DNA of 64,000 nt from Lentisphaera marina (lineage in GTDB: Bacteria; Verrucomicrobiota; Lentisphaeria; Lentisphaerales; Lentisphaeraceae): assembly GCF_028745505.1 (NCBI RefSeq), contig NZ_JAQZZL010000001.1, forward strand, positions 186,001-250,000, in the 5' to 3' direction. Numbering within the stretch: position 1 is the first letter of the stretch; each line of letters begins with the position of its first letter. A program made the position numbers and the translations under genes. This document shows positions 53,378 to 62,250 of this stretch, piece by piece. Under the pieces are notes generated by a model that was given only the letters and a program-made list of their open reading frames with translations, did no database searches and was not told the DNA's origin.

Positions 53378-53433
53378 ATTAAGTCTAGGGAAATGTAAAG
53401 AGTGGAAACTTAAGCTTATTTCTAAATTTTTTA

Positions 53434-53600
53434 GTCTGGCCCCGAGGGCTCCTCGGCCACCGGAGGTATTTATTATCTCGGGCTCCGCCCCACACCCCGC
53501 TTAAGGTACTGCCGTACGGGCCAAAAGTTTTCATCAGCCTGTGTGGCAACACCCCTTAAGAATCCCTACGCTAGTCGCTACACTCCTTCGCTTACTCTTT
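53434..53600. repeat. GC-rich structured intergenic element
   Basis: Composition is clearly richer in G and C than its surroundings. It contains short hairpins CCGAGG-GCT-CCTCGG and GTAC-TGCC-GTAC and phrases such as CTCGGGCTCCGCCCCACACC. No frame is convincing. It looks like a dispersed intergenic repeat or miniature element, but only one copy is in the window. Confidence 0.5.
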
Positions 53601-53616
53601 AAAAAAGATCTAAAAT

Positions 53617-55002
53617 ATGAAAAAAATTATTATCTTCTTATTCTTATCAGCACAGCTCCTCTGCGCCACTGACAAGCCCAATATCATCCTTATTGTAGTG
53701 GATGATCTGGGTTATGCCGATATGTCTCATACCAATACTGTAAACGATGTATCGACACCTAATATCGATGCTCTGGCTGAATCTGGCTTTAGTTTTTCAA
53801 ATGCCTATGCCACTGCGCCGATCTGCAATGCCTCGCGAATTGCTATCATGACTGGCGCTTACCAACAGCGTCAGGGTCAGTATTGGTATGGCGGCCAAGG
53901 TTTACATAATCCTCGTTTCACAACAATTGCCGAGACTCTAAAAGAAAAAGGCTACGCGACCGGACTCGTGGGAAAGTTCCATCATGGAAAAACCGATCAT
54001 ATTGATGGTCGAGGCGTTCCATTGAATCACGGCTTTGACTTTTTTTATGGCTTCAGCGGCGGCACCAAGCATTACCTCCATCACAAAGATAGCTACCAAG
54101 ACCGGAATCTCCATGAGGGGCCCATGTATGTGCAGAGAGAGAAAAAGAACGTGGAAGGTTTTACTACTGAGCTCTTTGGTGAGCAGGCCCGTTCATTCAT
54201 CAACAAAAATAAGGATAAGCCCTTTTACCTGCACCTCTCCTTCAATGCCGTCCATAACTTCACTCATCAATTACCAGAGAGTTATATAAAAGACAAAGGC
54301 CTCAAGGGCTTTGCCGATAATGAGAGCAAGAAAACCTATTGGCAATGGCGTCAAAAAATCGGCTATCCGGCTCACCCCGAGGGACGAGATTACTACCTTG
54401 GCCAACTCTATTTTCTCGATCGTGAAATTGGCTTAGTTTTGAAAGAGCTCGACAAGCTAAAACTCACAGATAACACCGCCATTTTCTTCATCAGTGATAA
54501 TGGTGGATCTTTGGTTACCTATGCCAATAACGGTAAATTAAATGGCGGTAAGTACACCTTATTTGAAGGCGGAAACCGAGTACCCTTCATCATAAAGTAC
54601 CCGAAAATAAACAACACGAAAAAAGTCCTTGATTCACTTACGAGTACCATGGACATATATCCCACTATTTGTTCTTTAGTGAACGCTAAAACACCCCCTC
54701 ATCTCGATGGTATAAATCTATTGCCCATCCTATCTAATGAAGTGAAGTTCAAAAACCGAAGTTTATTCTGGGACACCAAACTTCAGCAAGCCATGCGGAA
54801 AGGAAAGTGGAAGTATCTCAAAACCAACAAAACACCCAACAAGAGATTACAAATAACAGAAACCCCGCGAGGAGAATTCCTATATGACCTCGAGCTTGAC
54901 CCAGGAGAGAAAAATAACCTCATCTCAAAGTACCCCGAAGTCGCCCTCGAGCTCAAAAAACACCTAGAAAATTGGCGAAATGAAATAAAAACAGATAAAT
55001 AA
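53617..55002 (+). CDS. Formylglycine-dependent sulfatase
   Basis: A 461-residue protein. Signal peptide about 1-18. Active-site motif CNASR with Cys70, the less common Ala variant of C-x-P/A-S-R; metal ligands DD (29-30); later FISDNGGSLVTYANNGKLNGGK. The C-terminus is the usual small subdomain with RKGKWKYLKTN. It removes sulfate esters from a polysaccharide outside the cytoplasm. Only a weak Shine-Dalgarno. It is followed 82 bases later by an SGNH esterase gene in the same direction. Confidence 0.93.
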   Translation: MKKIIIFLFLSAQLLCATDKPNIILIVVDDLGYADMSHTNTVNDVSTPNIDALAESGFSFSNAYATAPICNASRIAIMTGAYQQRQGQYWYGGQGLHNPRFTTIAETLKEKGYATGLVGKFHHGKTDHIDGRGVPLNHGFDFFYGFSGGTKHYLHHKDSYQDRNLHEGPMYVQREKKNVEGFTTELFGEQARSFINKNKDKPFYLHLSFNAVHNFTHQLPESYIKDKGLKGFADNESKKTYWQWRQKIGYPAHPEGRDYYLGQLYFLDREIGLVLKELDKLKLTDNTAIFFISDNGGSLVTYANNGKLNGGKYTLFEGGNRVPFIIKYPKINNTKKVLDSLTSTMDIYPTICSLVNAKTPPHLDGINLLPILSNEVKFKNRSLFWDTKLQQAMRKGKWKYLKTNKTPNKRLQITETPRGEFLYDLELDPGEKNNLISKYPEVALELKKHLENWRNEIKTDK

Positions 55003-55084
55003 ACCTACCAAACAAGTCTTCATTATATAGGCCATAAGACCACCCAAATCGTTTCATAACCACATCCAAGGAATTGACCTTAAC

Positions 55085-55807
55085 ATGATAAAATATAAGC
55101 TTAATAAAATAAAATTATCCTACACTTTATTATTAGTATGTTCATTGACTTTTCTTCATTGCACAAGTTTCGCTGCTGACTCAGTAAAGCCAATACATAA
55201 TAACACTCCTACATCAATACTTTGCCTAGGAGATTCCATTACCGAAGGGGGTGCTACATTCAAAGTTTATCGTCACCCACTTTACAAGAAACTGATTAAA
55301 TCAGGCTATAATGTAAAATTCATTGGACCGAAAAGTTCTGTTGAAGATGGCATTCGACTTGGCCACGCTGGCTATGGTGGCAAAAATGCTGAACAGATCA
55401 ATGCTAAATTCAAGGGTATCTACAAACAATATCCTGCCGATATTATCCTTATCCATTCAGCTCATAATTATACTCAAGAACAAAAACCCATAAAGACGGT
55501 TATTGCAAGTTTAAAATCAATCATCGCTAGCGCAAAAGAAGTTAATCCTGAGGTGATTATATTAATAGCTAGAGCGATTCCTAGTGGTAAACTCCCTAAA
55601 TATGCCTATCTACCCAAACTTAACCAAGAAATAACTTTACTTGGTAAAAGTATGAAATCAACAAGAATAATTATTGTAGATCAAGACAAAGGCTTTAACT
55701 GGAAGACTGACACTATAAAAGACAATGTTCACCCTAATGCCTTCGGAGCGGAAAAAATGGCGGAAAAATGGTTTGAAAGCTTACAGACTGTATTAGTGCA
55801 GCAATAA
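55085..55807 (+). CDS. Secreted SGNH/GDSL hydrolase, likely carbohydrate esterase
   Basis: A 240-residue protein with signal peptide (about 1-30). Block I GDSITEGG supplies the nucleophile Ser, block II includes GYGG, block III IHSAHN supplies Asn, and block V DNVHPNAFG supplies Asp and His. Such enzymes remove acetyl or other acyl groups from glycans. Shine-Dalgarno AAGGA. The preceding gene is a sulfatase, so the pair may deacylate and desulfate the same substrate. Confidence 0.85.
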   Translation: MIKYKLNKIKLSYTLLLVCSLTFLHCTSFAADSVKPIHNNTPTSILCLGDSITEGGATFKVYRHPLYKKLIKSGYNVKFIGPKSSVEDGIRLGHAGYGGKNAEQINAKFKGIYKQYPADIILIHSAHNYTQEQKPIKTVIASLKSIIASAKEVNPEVIILIARAIPSGKLPKYAYLPKLNQEITLLGKSMKSTRIIIVDQDKGFNWKTDTIKDNVHPNAFGAEKMAEKWFESLQTVLVQQ

Positions 55808-55813
55808 GTATAT

Positions 55814-55843
55814 AATATGTACCATCAAATGATGGTGCATATT
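55814..55843. terminator. Hairpin between convergent genes
   Basis: Stem AATATG-ACCATC/GATGGT-CATATT with one internal mismatch and loop AAAT, between the SGNH gene stop (55807) and the convergent sulfatase stop (55855). It lacks a strong T-run. Confidence 0.45.
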
Positions 55844-55854
55844 AATTCATAAAT

Positions 55855-57255
55855 TTATTGAGTTTTAGTCCAAACTGGGCGAGCGTTTGCGGTGATTTCT
55901 GCATCGAGTTCTTGCATGCGTGACTTGAGTTTTGCTACAAGTTCAGTTTGCTGCTCCGCAAGATTATTTTTCTCTGACATATCACTTTCTAAATCAAAAA
56001 GGAATAAAGCTTCTGCTTGGCTTTTTTTCTTGTTTTTAGATTTCTTAGCTTTTTTCACTAAGAGTTTCCATTTACCTTGACGCAGACCTTCAAGATCACC
56101 ACTTCTTGAGTAATAAATAAATTCATTTCTCGCACTCTTCTCTGACTTTCCTGTAATAAGTGCGGATTGATCAATGCCATCGATTTTATTCTTTCCTGGC
56201 AGAGTGGAAGAACTCAAGGCTGCAAATGATGGGAGTAAATCAATTGTCGTCATAAGCTCGTTTGTTTCTGTTCCCGCAGGAATTAAACCTGGAGCCCACA
56301 TGACACAAGGAACGCGTTGACCGCCCTCAAATGTCGTACCTTTACCATCTCTTAACTCACCTGCAGAACCACCGTGATGCTTAAAAGGAAGCCATGGACC
56401 ATTATCACTTGTGTAGATGACAATCGTATTTTTATCTAAAGCAAGCTCTTTTAACTTAGCAGTTATGCGACCTACTTGATCATCCATGTGTTCAATCACG
56501 TTGATGTAAGCACGCTTTGGGTCCGGATCACGAATTTCATCGGGAACATAGAGGGGAATATGCGGCATAGAATGTGGGAGGTAAACAAAGAAAGAATTAT
56601 CCTTATTCTTTTCAATAAAACTTATAGCTTTATCTGTGTAACGGCGAGTCACTGTACGTTGATCAACAGGAAGCTCAACAATCTTGTCACCTTCCATCAA
56701 AGGCGTTTTCCATTTTGTCAGAGTCGACTCAGGATCATTCCAAAGAATATCCATACCATCTGCGCCGCCCTTTGGTTTATTTTTATTATCCGGGTGATTC
56801 ATATCATTGGAATAAGGAATGCCATAATACTCATCAAAACCATTACTGATAGGCAGAGTTTCGGGGTGGTGGCCCAAATGCCATTTACCATAACAGGCCG
56901 TTGCATAACCAAGTGATTTAAAGTGATCTGCAATCGTGTATTCTGCTGGATTAAGTCCCGTTTTTGAACCAGGAAACAAGACTCCCTTGTGAAGCCCCAC
57001 ACGCTTTGGATAACTTCCCGTCAAAAGCGCTGAACGAGATGGCGTACAAACTGGCGATGCCACCATAAAACTTGTGAACTTACGTCCCTCTTGAGCCATT
57101 TGGTCGATATGGGGAGTCTTAATTGTCTCGGAGCCAAAACAGCTTAAGTCACCGTAGCCTTGGTCATCGGCAAAAATTAAAATCACATTGGGTTTTGCTG
57201 CCCAAGCATTTAGAGCAAAGAAGAAAAGAAATAAACTGTATATCGTTTGATGCAT
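55855..57255 (-). CDS. Formylglycine-dependent sulfatase (arylsulfatase A-like)
   Basis: A 466-residue protein with signal peptide (about 1-19, LNAWAA). Motif CTPSR has Cys70; metal ligands DD (30-31); YGKWHLGHH, SDNGPW and DGKGTTFEGGQRVP are typical of the common arylsulfatase subfamily. A Lys-rich loop (VKKAKKSKNKKKSQ) near 410 is unusual. Shine-Dalgarno GAGG. It runs convergently with the SGNH gene and in the same direction as, and 107 bases downstream of, the next sulfatase. Confidence 0.94.
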   Translation of the reverse strand: MHQTIYSLFLFFFALNAWAAKPNVILIFADDQGYGDLSCFGSETIKTPHIDQMAQEGRKFTSFMVASPVCTPSRSALLTGSYPKRVGLHKGVLFPGSKTGLNPAEYTIADHFKSLGYATACYGKWHLGHHPETLPISNGFDEYYGIPYSNDMNHPDNKNKPKGGADGMDILWNDPESTLTKWKTPLMEGDKIVELPVDQRTVTRRYTDKAISFIEKNKDNSFFVYLPHSMPHIPLYVPDEIRDPDPKRAYINVIEHMDDQVGRITAKLKELALDKNTIVIYTSDNGPWLPFKHHGGSAGELRDGKGTTFEGGQRVPCVMWAPGLIPAGTETNELMTTIDLLPSFAALSSSTLPGKNKIDGIDQSALITGKSEKSARNEFIYYSRSGDLEGLRQGKWKLLVKKAKKSKNKKKSQAEALFLFDLESDMSEKNNLAEQQTELVAKLKSRMQELDAEITANARPVWTKTQ

Positions 57256-57362
57256 TATTGGCCTCGTGGTTAATTTGTCTGATTTAAATACACCATAACA
57301 TCAAGCAAATTACATCAAAGCAATTTTTAACATTAATTTTAGCTAAATTATGATCTTTATAG

Positions 57363-58853
57363 CTATTTCTTAGTTCGTCGGTTTGCTTCAGGGTTTCCCG
57401 CATCACCATCATGAGCTATCATGATTGGAAATTGATCATTCCACCACTTGCTATAGGCTTTCTTCATTTCTGCAACTAATTCGGGGTACTGAGAACTCAA
57501 ATCATTCTTATTAGCGGGGTCATTTTTTACATCAAAAAGCTGCCAGTCTTTAGAAACGCCCCAGTGAAATTGAGCATTCTTTGTCGTGTAGGTCGCATGC
57601 TGAAACCCTTTTTTAACATTTCGTAAAGTTGTACATTGGCTTGGGTATTTTTTACAAGTTTTGTCTTCACAGCCCTCACTATGAACTAAAAGGAAATTGC
57701 CTTTGCGCACTCCGCACATGGCGAACTTGTGAGCCTCAGCAGTTCCACTTGGCCAACGTCCGACATTTTGGTAAAGTAAGCGATTATCATGAGCCCATTC
57801 GCCTTTTTGTAAAAGCGGCAAGAGGCTAAAGCCTTCAAGTTCCTTCTTAGTTTCCTCAGGAATTGCGACATCCGCAATTTCACATAAAGTCGGAAGTACA
57901 TCCAAATGAGCAGTTAAATTATTCACTGTTTGGGGCTTCCACTTCGCTGGCCAACGCCAAAAAGAAAAGGCTCTTGTACCACCTTCCCAAATAGTGCATT
58001 TCGGTCCACGCATACCTGCGTTATAAACATCGAGGCCCACCGTCACACCATTATCATTCATAAAAATAACAATCGTATCCTCGTACATTTTTTGTTCTTT
58101 TAGAAAAGTATCTAAGCGTCCAAGATTGTCATCAATATTCTCGATCATTGCCAAATAGGCTGCATGACTTTCATTCAATCCTTTAGCTTTGTATTTCTCC
58201 AACAAGTCGGCGGGTGCACCGAGAGGCGTATGAGGTGAATACGTGCATAAGTACAGAAAAAAAGGCTGATCTTTACTCTCAGTAATAAAAGTCATAGCTT
58301 CATCAAAAAAAGCATCTTCACGAAAGCCCTTGCTTTGAAAACGCTTACCATTGCGAATCATCTCCACATCAAAATGATTATGTGGTCCTTTTGCGTTCTT
58401 CGCATACCAATCAAAACCTCGGTGTTGAGGGACATAACCTGTACCACCGCCAAGGTGCCACTTACCAATAAAACCAGTCTTATAACCAGCCGTTTTGAGT
58501 AAGTAGGGTAAAGTTACGGCATCTTTATGCAAGTGCTCACGTGGCTGAATCGTATGAGTCACACCATTCTTAAACTCATGCATCCCCGTCAATAAAGCTG
58601 CGCGAGTTGGTGAACAAGATGGACTCACATAAAAGCGATCGAAGCGCACGCTTTCTGCATGCATCTTATCCATACTCGGCGTATCCAGATACGGGTGCCC
58701 ATGCACAGCTATATCGCCATAACCCTGATCATCTGTTAGAATGAAAATGATATTGGGTTTTTTATCGCTATCCTTGATGCCTTCTTGCCCAAAAACTGAC
58801 AATGAAAATAACAACATTAACAGTGCTGTTTTAAAAAAATTGCTTGTATTCAT
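57363..58853 (-). CDS. Formylglycine-dependent sulfatase
   Basis: A 496-residue protein from the ATG at 58853, chosen because a signal peptide (ALLMLLFSLSVFGQ) follows directly; the longest frame starts 29 codons earlier but would put a polar extension before it. Motif CSPTR has Cys80; metal ligands DD (41-42); WHLGGGTGYVPQHRG and MNDNGVTVGLDVYNAGMRG provide later residues. The C-terminal part contains several Cys (GCEDKTCKKYPSQC), which may form disulfides. It is upstream of the sulfatase at 55855 and downstream of the haem-binding dehydrogenase. Confidence 0.92.
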   Translation of the reverse strand: MNTSNFFKTALLMLLFSLSVFGQEGIKDSDKKPNIIFILTDDQGYGDIAVHGHPYLDTPSMDKMHAESVRFDRFYVSPSCSPTRAALLTGMHEFKNGVTHTIQPREHLHKDAVTLPYLLKTAGYKTGFIGKWHLGGGTGYVPQHRGFDWYAKNAKGPHNHFDVEMIRNGKRFQSKGFREDAFFDEAMTFITESKDQPFFLYLCTYSPHTPLGAPADLLEKYKAKGLNESHAAYLAMIENIDDNLGRLDTFLKEQKMYEDTIVIFMNDNGVTVGLDVYNAGMRGPKCTIWEGGTRAFSFWRWPAKWKPQTVNNLTAHLDVLPTLCEIADVAIPEETKKELEGFSLLPLLQKGEWAHDNRLLYQNVGRWPSGTAEAHKFAMCGVRKGNFLLVHSEGCEDKTCKKYPSQCTTLRNVKKGFQHATYTTKNAQFHWGVSKDWQLFDVKNDPANKNDLSSQYPELVAEMKKAYSKWWNDQFPIMIAHDGDAGNPEANRRTKK

Positions 58854-59128
58854 CATTAAAAAAATCTCTTTCTTATTCATTTGTTCCGAGCTTAATTTTA
58901 AACTCAGCTTTAGATGCCAAATATCTTCTTGACCTAACATAATTTATTGTAGATATATAAAACACATTTAGTCCATAGCTGTTACGGTTTCAAAATCAAA
59001 AATAAGGTAAAAACATATTGATTGCTTTAAAAAATGATCTTGGTAAACCTTCTTTCTTGTATAGATTAGTATGAGCTCGATTTTGTTGCTAGGTATATCT
59101 CAGCCTACAAATATAAGCAACAATTTCT

Positions 59129-61300
59129 TCACTTTTTATTCAATTCCTCAATCGTCCAAGGCGCCTTGCGCTTACGATACTTTTTGCGAACCAGTCTTAC
59201 GTCGTTCTCTGTAAGCATCCTTGCTGAATTGCCCCAGGAATTGCGAATATAGGTCAAAACTTCTCCCAAATACTTATTATCGTTATTCTTTAGAGCCTCC
59301 ATGGCCCCAGGATAAGTTTTGCCGTCAATTGGCCCCGTTAATCCATGTAAAGCAATTCGGATAAGTTTATCTGGGGCACCGATAACTCGTTTTGAGCCCT
59401 TCAAAGGCGCTGCCAACATCATATCTGTACCCGCCATTTGTACCCCTTCACCATTTTGTCCGTGACAGGCAAAACACAAAGATTTATAATGCTTCTCTCC
59501 CGCTTGCATGGTTCTCTCAAAAATTGGCCCTTTGCCTTTGAGTGCATCGACAAATTGCTGATGCTTACGCTTTGCTTCATCATCCTTGGATTTTTGCGCT
59601 ATATGCAATTTAAGCACTGAGTTTTGAGCGTGCTTCTTTTCAAAATCACGTAAAAACTTCTCTCTAAGTTCTTTGGGACCATAAGTAATCATACTCCAAT
59701 AAGCTTGCTGCAATACTTCCGGTCTCGTTTCATCTTTTAAGATCGTTTCATAAGCCGCTAAGGTACCACGATCAGAATTGCTGAGAAAGGGGTCTGATGC
59801 CTGTAGACCATGAACTACTAAACGCGTATCTGAATCATTTCTCAAAAACTTCAAGCTAAATCCTGGGCCGATAGCACCGAGTCCATCCAGAGTCCAGAGG
59901 ATCTCGATTTGTTCTTGAGTATTTTTTGAGCGATTGAATGCCGCGCGTAAATTTCCGTATAGTTCTTTTTCATTTCTTAAAACGATCAATTTTCGCACTG
60001 TTGTTCTTATCGATCCATTTTCATGTCCTAAATAAGGAATTAATTCTTTCGTTGCCATCTCGAGAAATTTTGGATGAGTAAAAGTTTTCTTATGCCCTTT
60101 GGGAACCAAACGATAAATGCGCCCCATGCCTTTATTTTTAGCAAGTCCATATTCATCTATCACCTTGCGTAGGTAAGAACCTTTTGCGGTCCAATTCCCC
60201 TCTTGTATAATACCGCGATACATATCCACAATATAGAGTGCTCCATCTGGCCCAGTCTTAAGGTTGACTGGACGAAAGTTGGCGTCGGTCGAACGGATAA
60301 ACTCACTTTTAGGGTAAGGATTATTGAGTTGACGGTAGCCCTGTGATTTATCTATTTTTGCCATTCTCACTAAACGGCCAACAGGCTCACAGATAAGGTA
60401 ATTACCATAAAACTCTGGCATCAACTCACCTCTATAAACACCATGGCCACAAGCGGCTGTCATGTGATTGAGTGTATTGTCCTTACGTATACGAGCTAGT
60501 CCCCCTTGTGAATCAGGAATATTGTCGATCGGCCAAACTTCATTAAAGCCTTTTTCTAACTCCTCTGGAAATTCAGATCGCGTGTACTTTGTAGGACTTT
60601 GAAAAAACTGAAAGCTTTCTTCGCGCCCAGAATGACCCGTGGCAAAATGGCCATCATCATCACAAGCGAGCCCCCATTGAGTACTCACACTACCACGCTC
60701 ATCACTTACAACTTTCCCATCGACAATTTTGAAGCGTTTCGTTCCCTTGGTGACATAAATCCAGTTATCTAAATTCCATATCAAGCCACTAGCCTGATGC
60801 TCTAAGTTACCTTGTTTGGGGCCACCTTTATACCAAAGCTTTTTTTCATCTGCTTTACCATCATTATTTGTATCGCGATACGCATAAATATCTAGCGTAT
60901 TCGTCTCACAAATAAGGATTCGATCATCGAGGGGAAGAATCATTCTAGGCAGTAGCAAGCCATCAACAAAGACCGATGATTGATCCATTTTGCCATCACC
61001 ATCTATATCGCTCAATTTCATCACACGACTGGTACGTTCAAACTGTCCCGTGGCATCGGCATCCTGCATATACGTACTCATCTCAATCACATAGAGATTG
61101 CCATTGGCATCCCATACACAATCCACCGGTTCTTTAATCATCGGTTCTGAAGCCACAACTTGTAGTTCATAGCCCTTCGGCACCTGGATTTTCTTCAGAC
61201 TTTCTTCGGGTGATAAAGCTTTTACTAAAGCGTATTTATCCGCGGCAGTCCCGTACAGGGACAAAAGAACTAATATGTAAAATATGCGCATAGCGATCAT
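59129..61300 (-). CDS. PVC-type membrane-bound dehydrogenase/haem-binding protein
   Basis: A 723-residue protein with signal peptide (about 4-20, starting MRIFYILVLLSLYGTAA; an ATG at 61291 is an alternative start). A propeller of the PVC 'membrane-bound dehydrogenase' type covers about 35-400 (VDCVWDANGNLYVIEMSTYMQD, DGKMDQSSVFVDGL), helical HEAT-like repeats follow (about 410-590), and a c-type haem domain has CFACH (C609, C612, H613). It is probably a periplasmic sugar oxidoreductase or electron carrier. Divergent from the third sigma/kinase module. Confidence 0.85.
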   Translation of the reverse strand: MIAMRIFYILVLLSLYGTAADKYALVKALSPEESLKKIQVPKGYELQVVASEPMIKEPVDCVWDANGNLYVIEMSTYMQDADATGQFERTSRVMKLSDIDGDGKMDQSSVFVDGLLLPRMILPLDDRILICETNTLDIYAYRDTNNDGKADEKKLWYKGGPKQGNLEHQASGLIWNLDNWIYVTKGTKRFKIVDGKVVSDERGSVSTQWGLACDDDGHFATGHSGREESFQFFQSPTKYTRSEFPEELEKGFNEVWPIDNIPDSQGGLARIRKDNTLNHMTAACGHGVYRGELMPEFYGNYLICEPVGRLVRMAKIDKSQGYRQLNNPYPKSEFIRSTDANFRPVNLKTGPDGALYIVDMYRGIIQEGNWTAKGSYLRKVIDEYGLAKNKGMGRIYRLVPKGHKKTFTHPKFLEMATKELIPYLGHENGSIRTTVRKLIVLRNEKELYGNLRAAFNRSKNTQEQIEILWTLDGLGAIGPGFSLKFLRNDSDTRLVVHGLQASDPFLSNSDRGTLAAYETILKDETRPEVLQQAYWSMITYGPKELREKFLRDFEKKHAQNSVLKLHIAQKSKDDEAKRKHQQFVDALKGKGPIFERTMQAGEKHYKSLCFACHGQNGEGVQMAGTDMMLAAPLKGSKRVIGAPDKLIRIALHGLTGPIDGKTYPGAMEALKNNDNKYLGEVLTYIRNSWGNSARMLTENDVRLVRKKYRKRKAPWTIEELNKK

Positions 61301-61427
61301 CCAAATAATTGATTTGAGTTCTGTGAATCTGAGAAAGTTAAGGTCTTGTTCATGATGGGCCTTTGAAATTTTATTGAGTTAATAATGGTTTTATATCAAT
61401 ACTAAACACAGAATAATTTATTTAGTT

Positions 61428-61462
61428 ACTGTATAAAGAATATTTTTAACTGTAAAAAGAAT
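61428..61462. promoter_or_regulatory. Paired 14-bp direct repeats upstream of the third sigma factor
   Basis: ACTGTATAAAGAAT (61428) and ACTGTAAAAAGAAT (61449) differ at one base and begin 21 bp apart, two helical turns. They lie in the 337-bp gap between divergent genes and next to an inverted TTCTCTA/TAGAGAA. A tandem activator or operator site is plausible. Confidence 0.45.
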
Positions 61463-61637
61463 TCTCTATTTTATTTAAAAGACTAGAGAAACAGCATATC
61501 TTTTTTGATCAGTCTCAACGCTGAATCCGAGCGCTAGCTTTAAGAAAAATTAGAACAAAACTTGTAAGCGACCTAATGACACTTAAACTTTTACCTCACA
61601 GCCTAATACTAAGCAATACATGTAACCTTGAGTTTTT

Positions 61638-62240
61638 ATGGAAAAAAAATACAACACACGTCAAACACTTTTGTCAAAAATTGTGCAGGCTGATGATGAT
61701 CATTCATGGGAAGAATTTGTCCAATATTACCAAGGCTATATCTATGCCGTCATTCGCAATCTCGGTGTTAAGCAAGAACTGATTGAGGATTTACTGCAAG
61801 ATGTCTTACTCAAAATCTGGAAATCTTTACCCAATTATGAATACCGCAAAGGCGAATGCACTTTTCGAACGTGGTTATGCCTTGTAATTAAAAGTATTGT
61901 TTATAATTATTTCCGTAAAAAATCGACCCGAAATGATGCTAAAAATACGGATTACGACGCTACGCTTCACAGTCTTGATGCCATTACTGAGCCGGAAATA
62001 AATATCATTGCCGAAAAAGAATGGAAAATTTACGTCTCTAATCTGGCTTGGAATAATGTGAAAGACGAATTCCCACAACGCTGTAGAGAAATTTTTGAAG
62101 CCTCCATTCATGAAGCAAATAATGAAATCTTAGCCAAACGCTTTGATATAACTGAAAGCTCCGTTCGCGTTTATAAGTCTCGAGTCAAAAAAGTCTTGCT
62201 CCGAGAAATGTCACGCTTAAACCACGACCTAGGAGCTTAG
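61638..62240 (+). CDS. ECF-type sigma-70 family RNA polymerase sigma factor (kinase-linked)
   Basis: A 200-residue paralogue of the sigma factors at 2106 and 23850: NTRQTLLSKIVQADDDHSWEEFVQYY at the N-terminus, IEDLLQDVLLKIWKSLPNYEY in region 2, TFRTWLCLVIKSIVYNYFRKK, and EILAKRFDITESSVRVYKSRVKKVLL in region 4. The stop precedes the kinase start by 10 bases, so the two are cotranscribed. Likely targets are the nearby sulfatase and dehydrogenase genes, by context. Confidence 0.92.
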   Translation: MEKKYNTRQTLLSKIVQADDDHSWEEFVQYYQGYIYAVIRNLGVKQELIEDLLQDVLLKIWKSLPNYEYRKGECTFRTWLCLVIKSIVYNYFRKKSTRNDAKNTDYDATLHSLDAITEPEINIIAEKEWKIYVSNLAWNNVKDEFPQRCREIFEASIHEANNEILAKRFDITESSVRVYKSRVKKVLLREMSRLNHDLGA

Positions 62241-62250
62241 TCGTCCAAAC

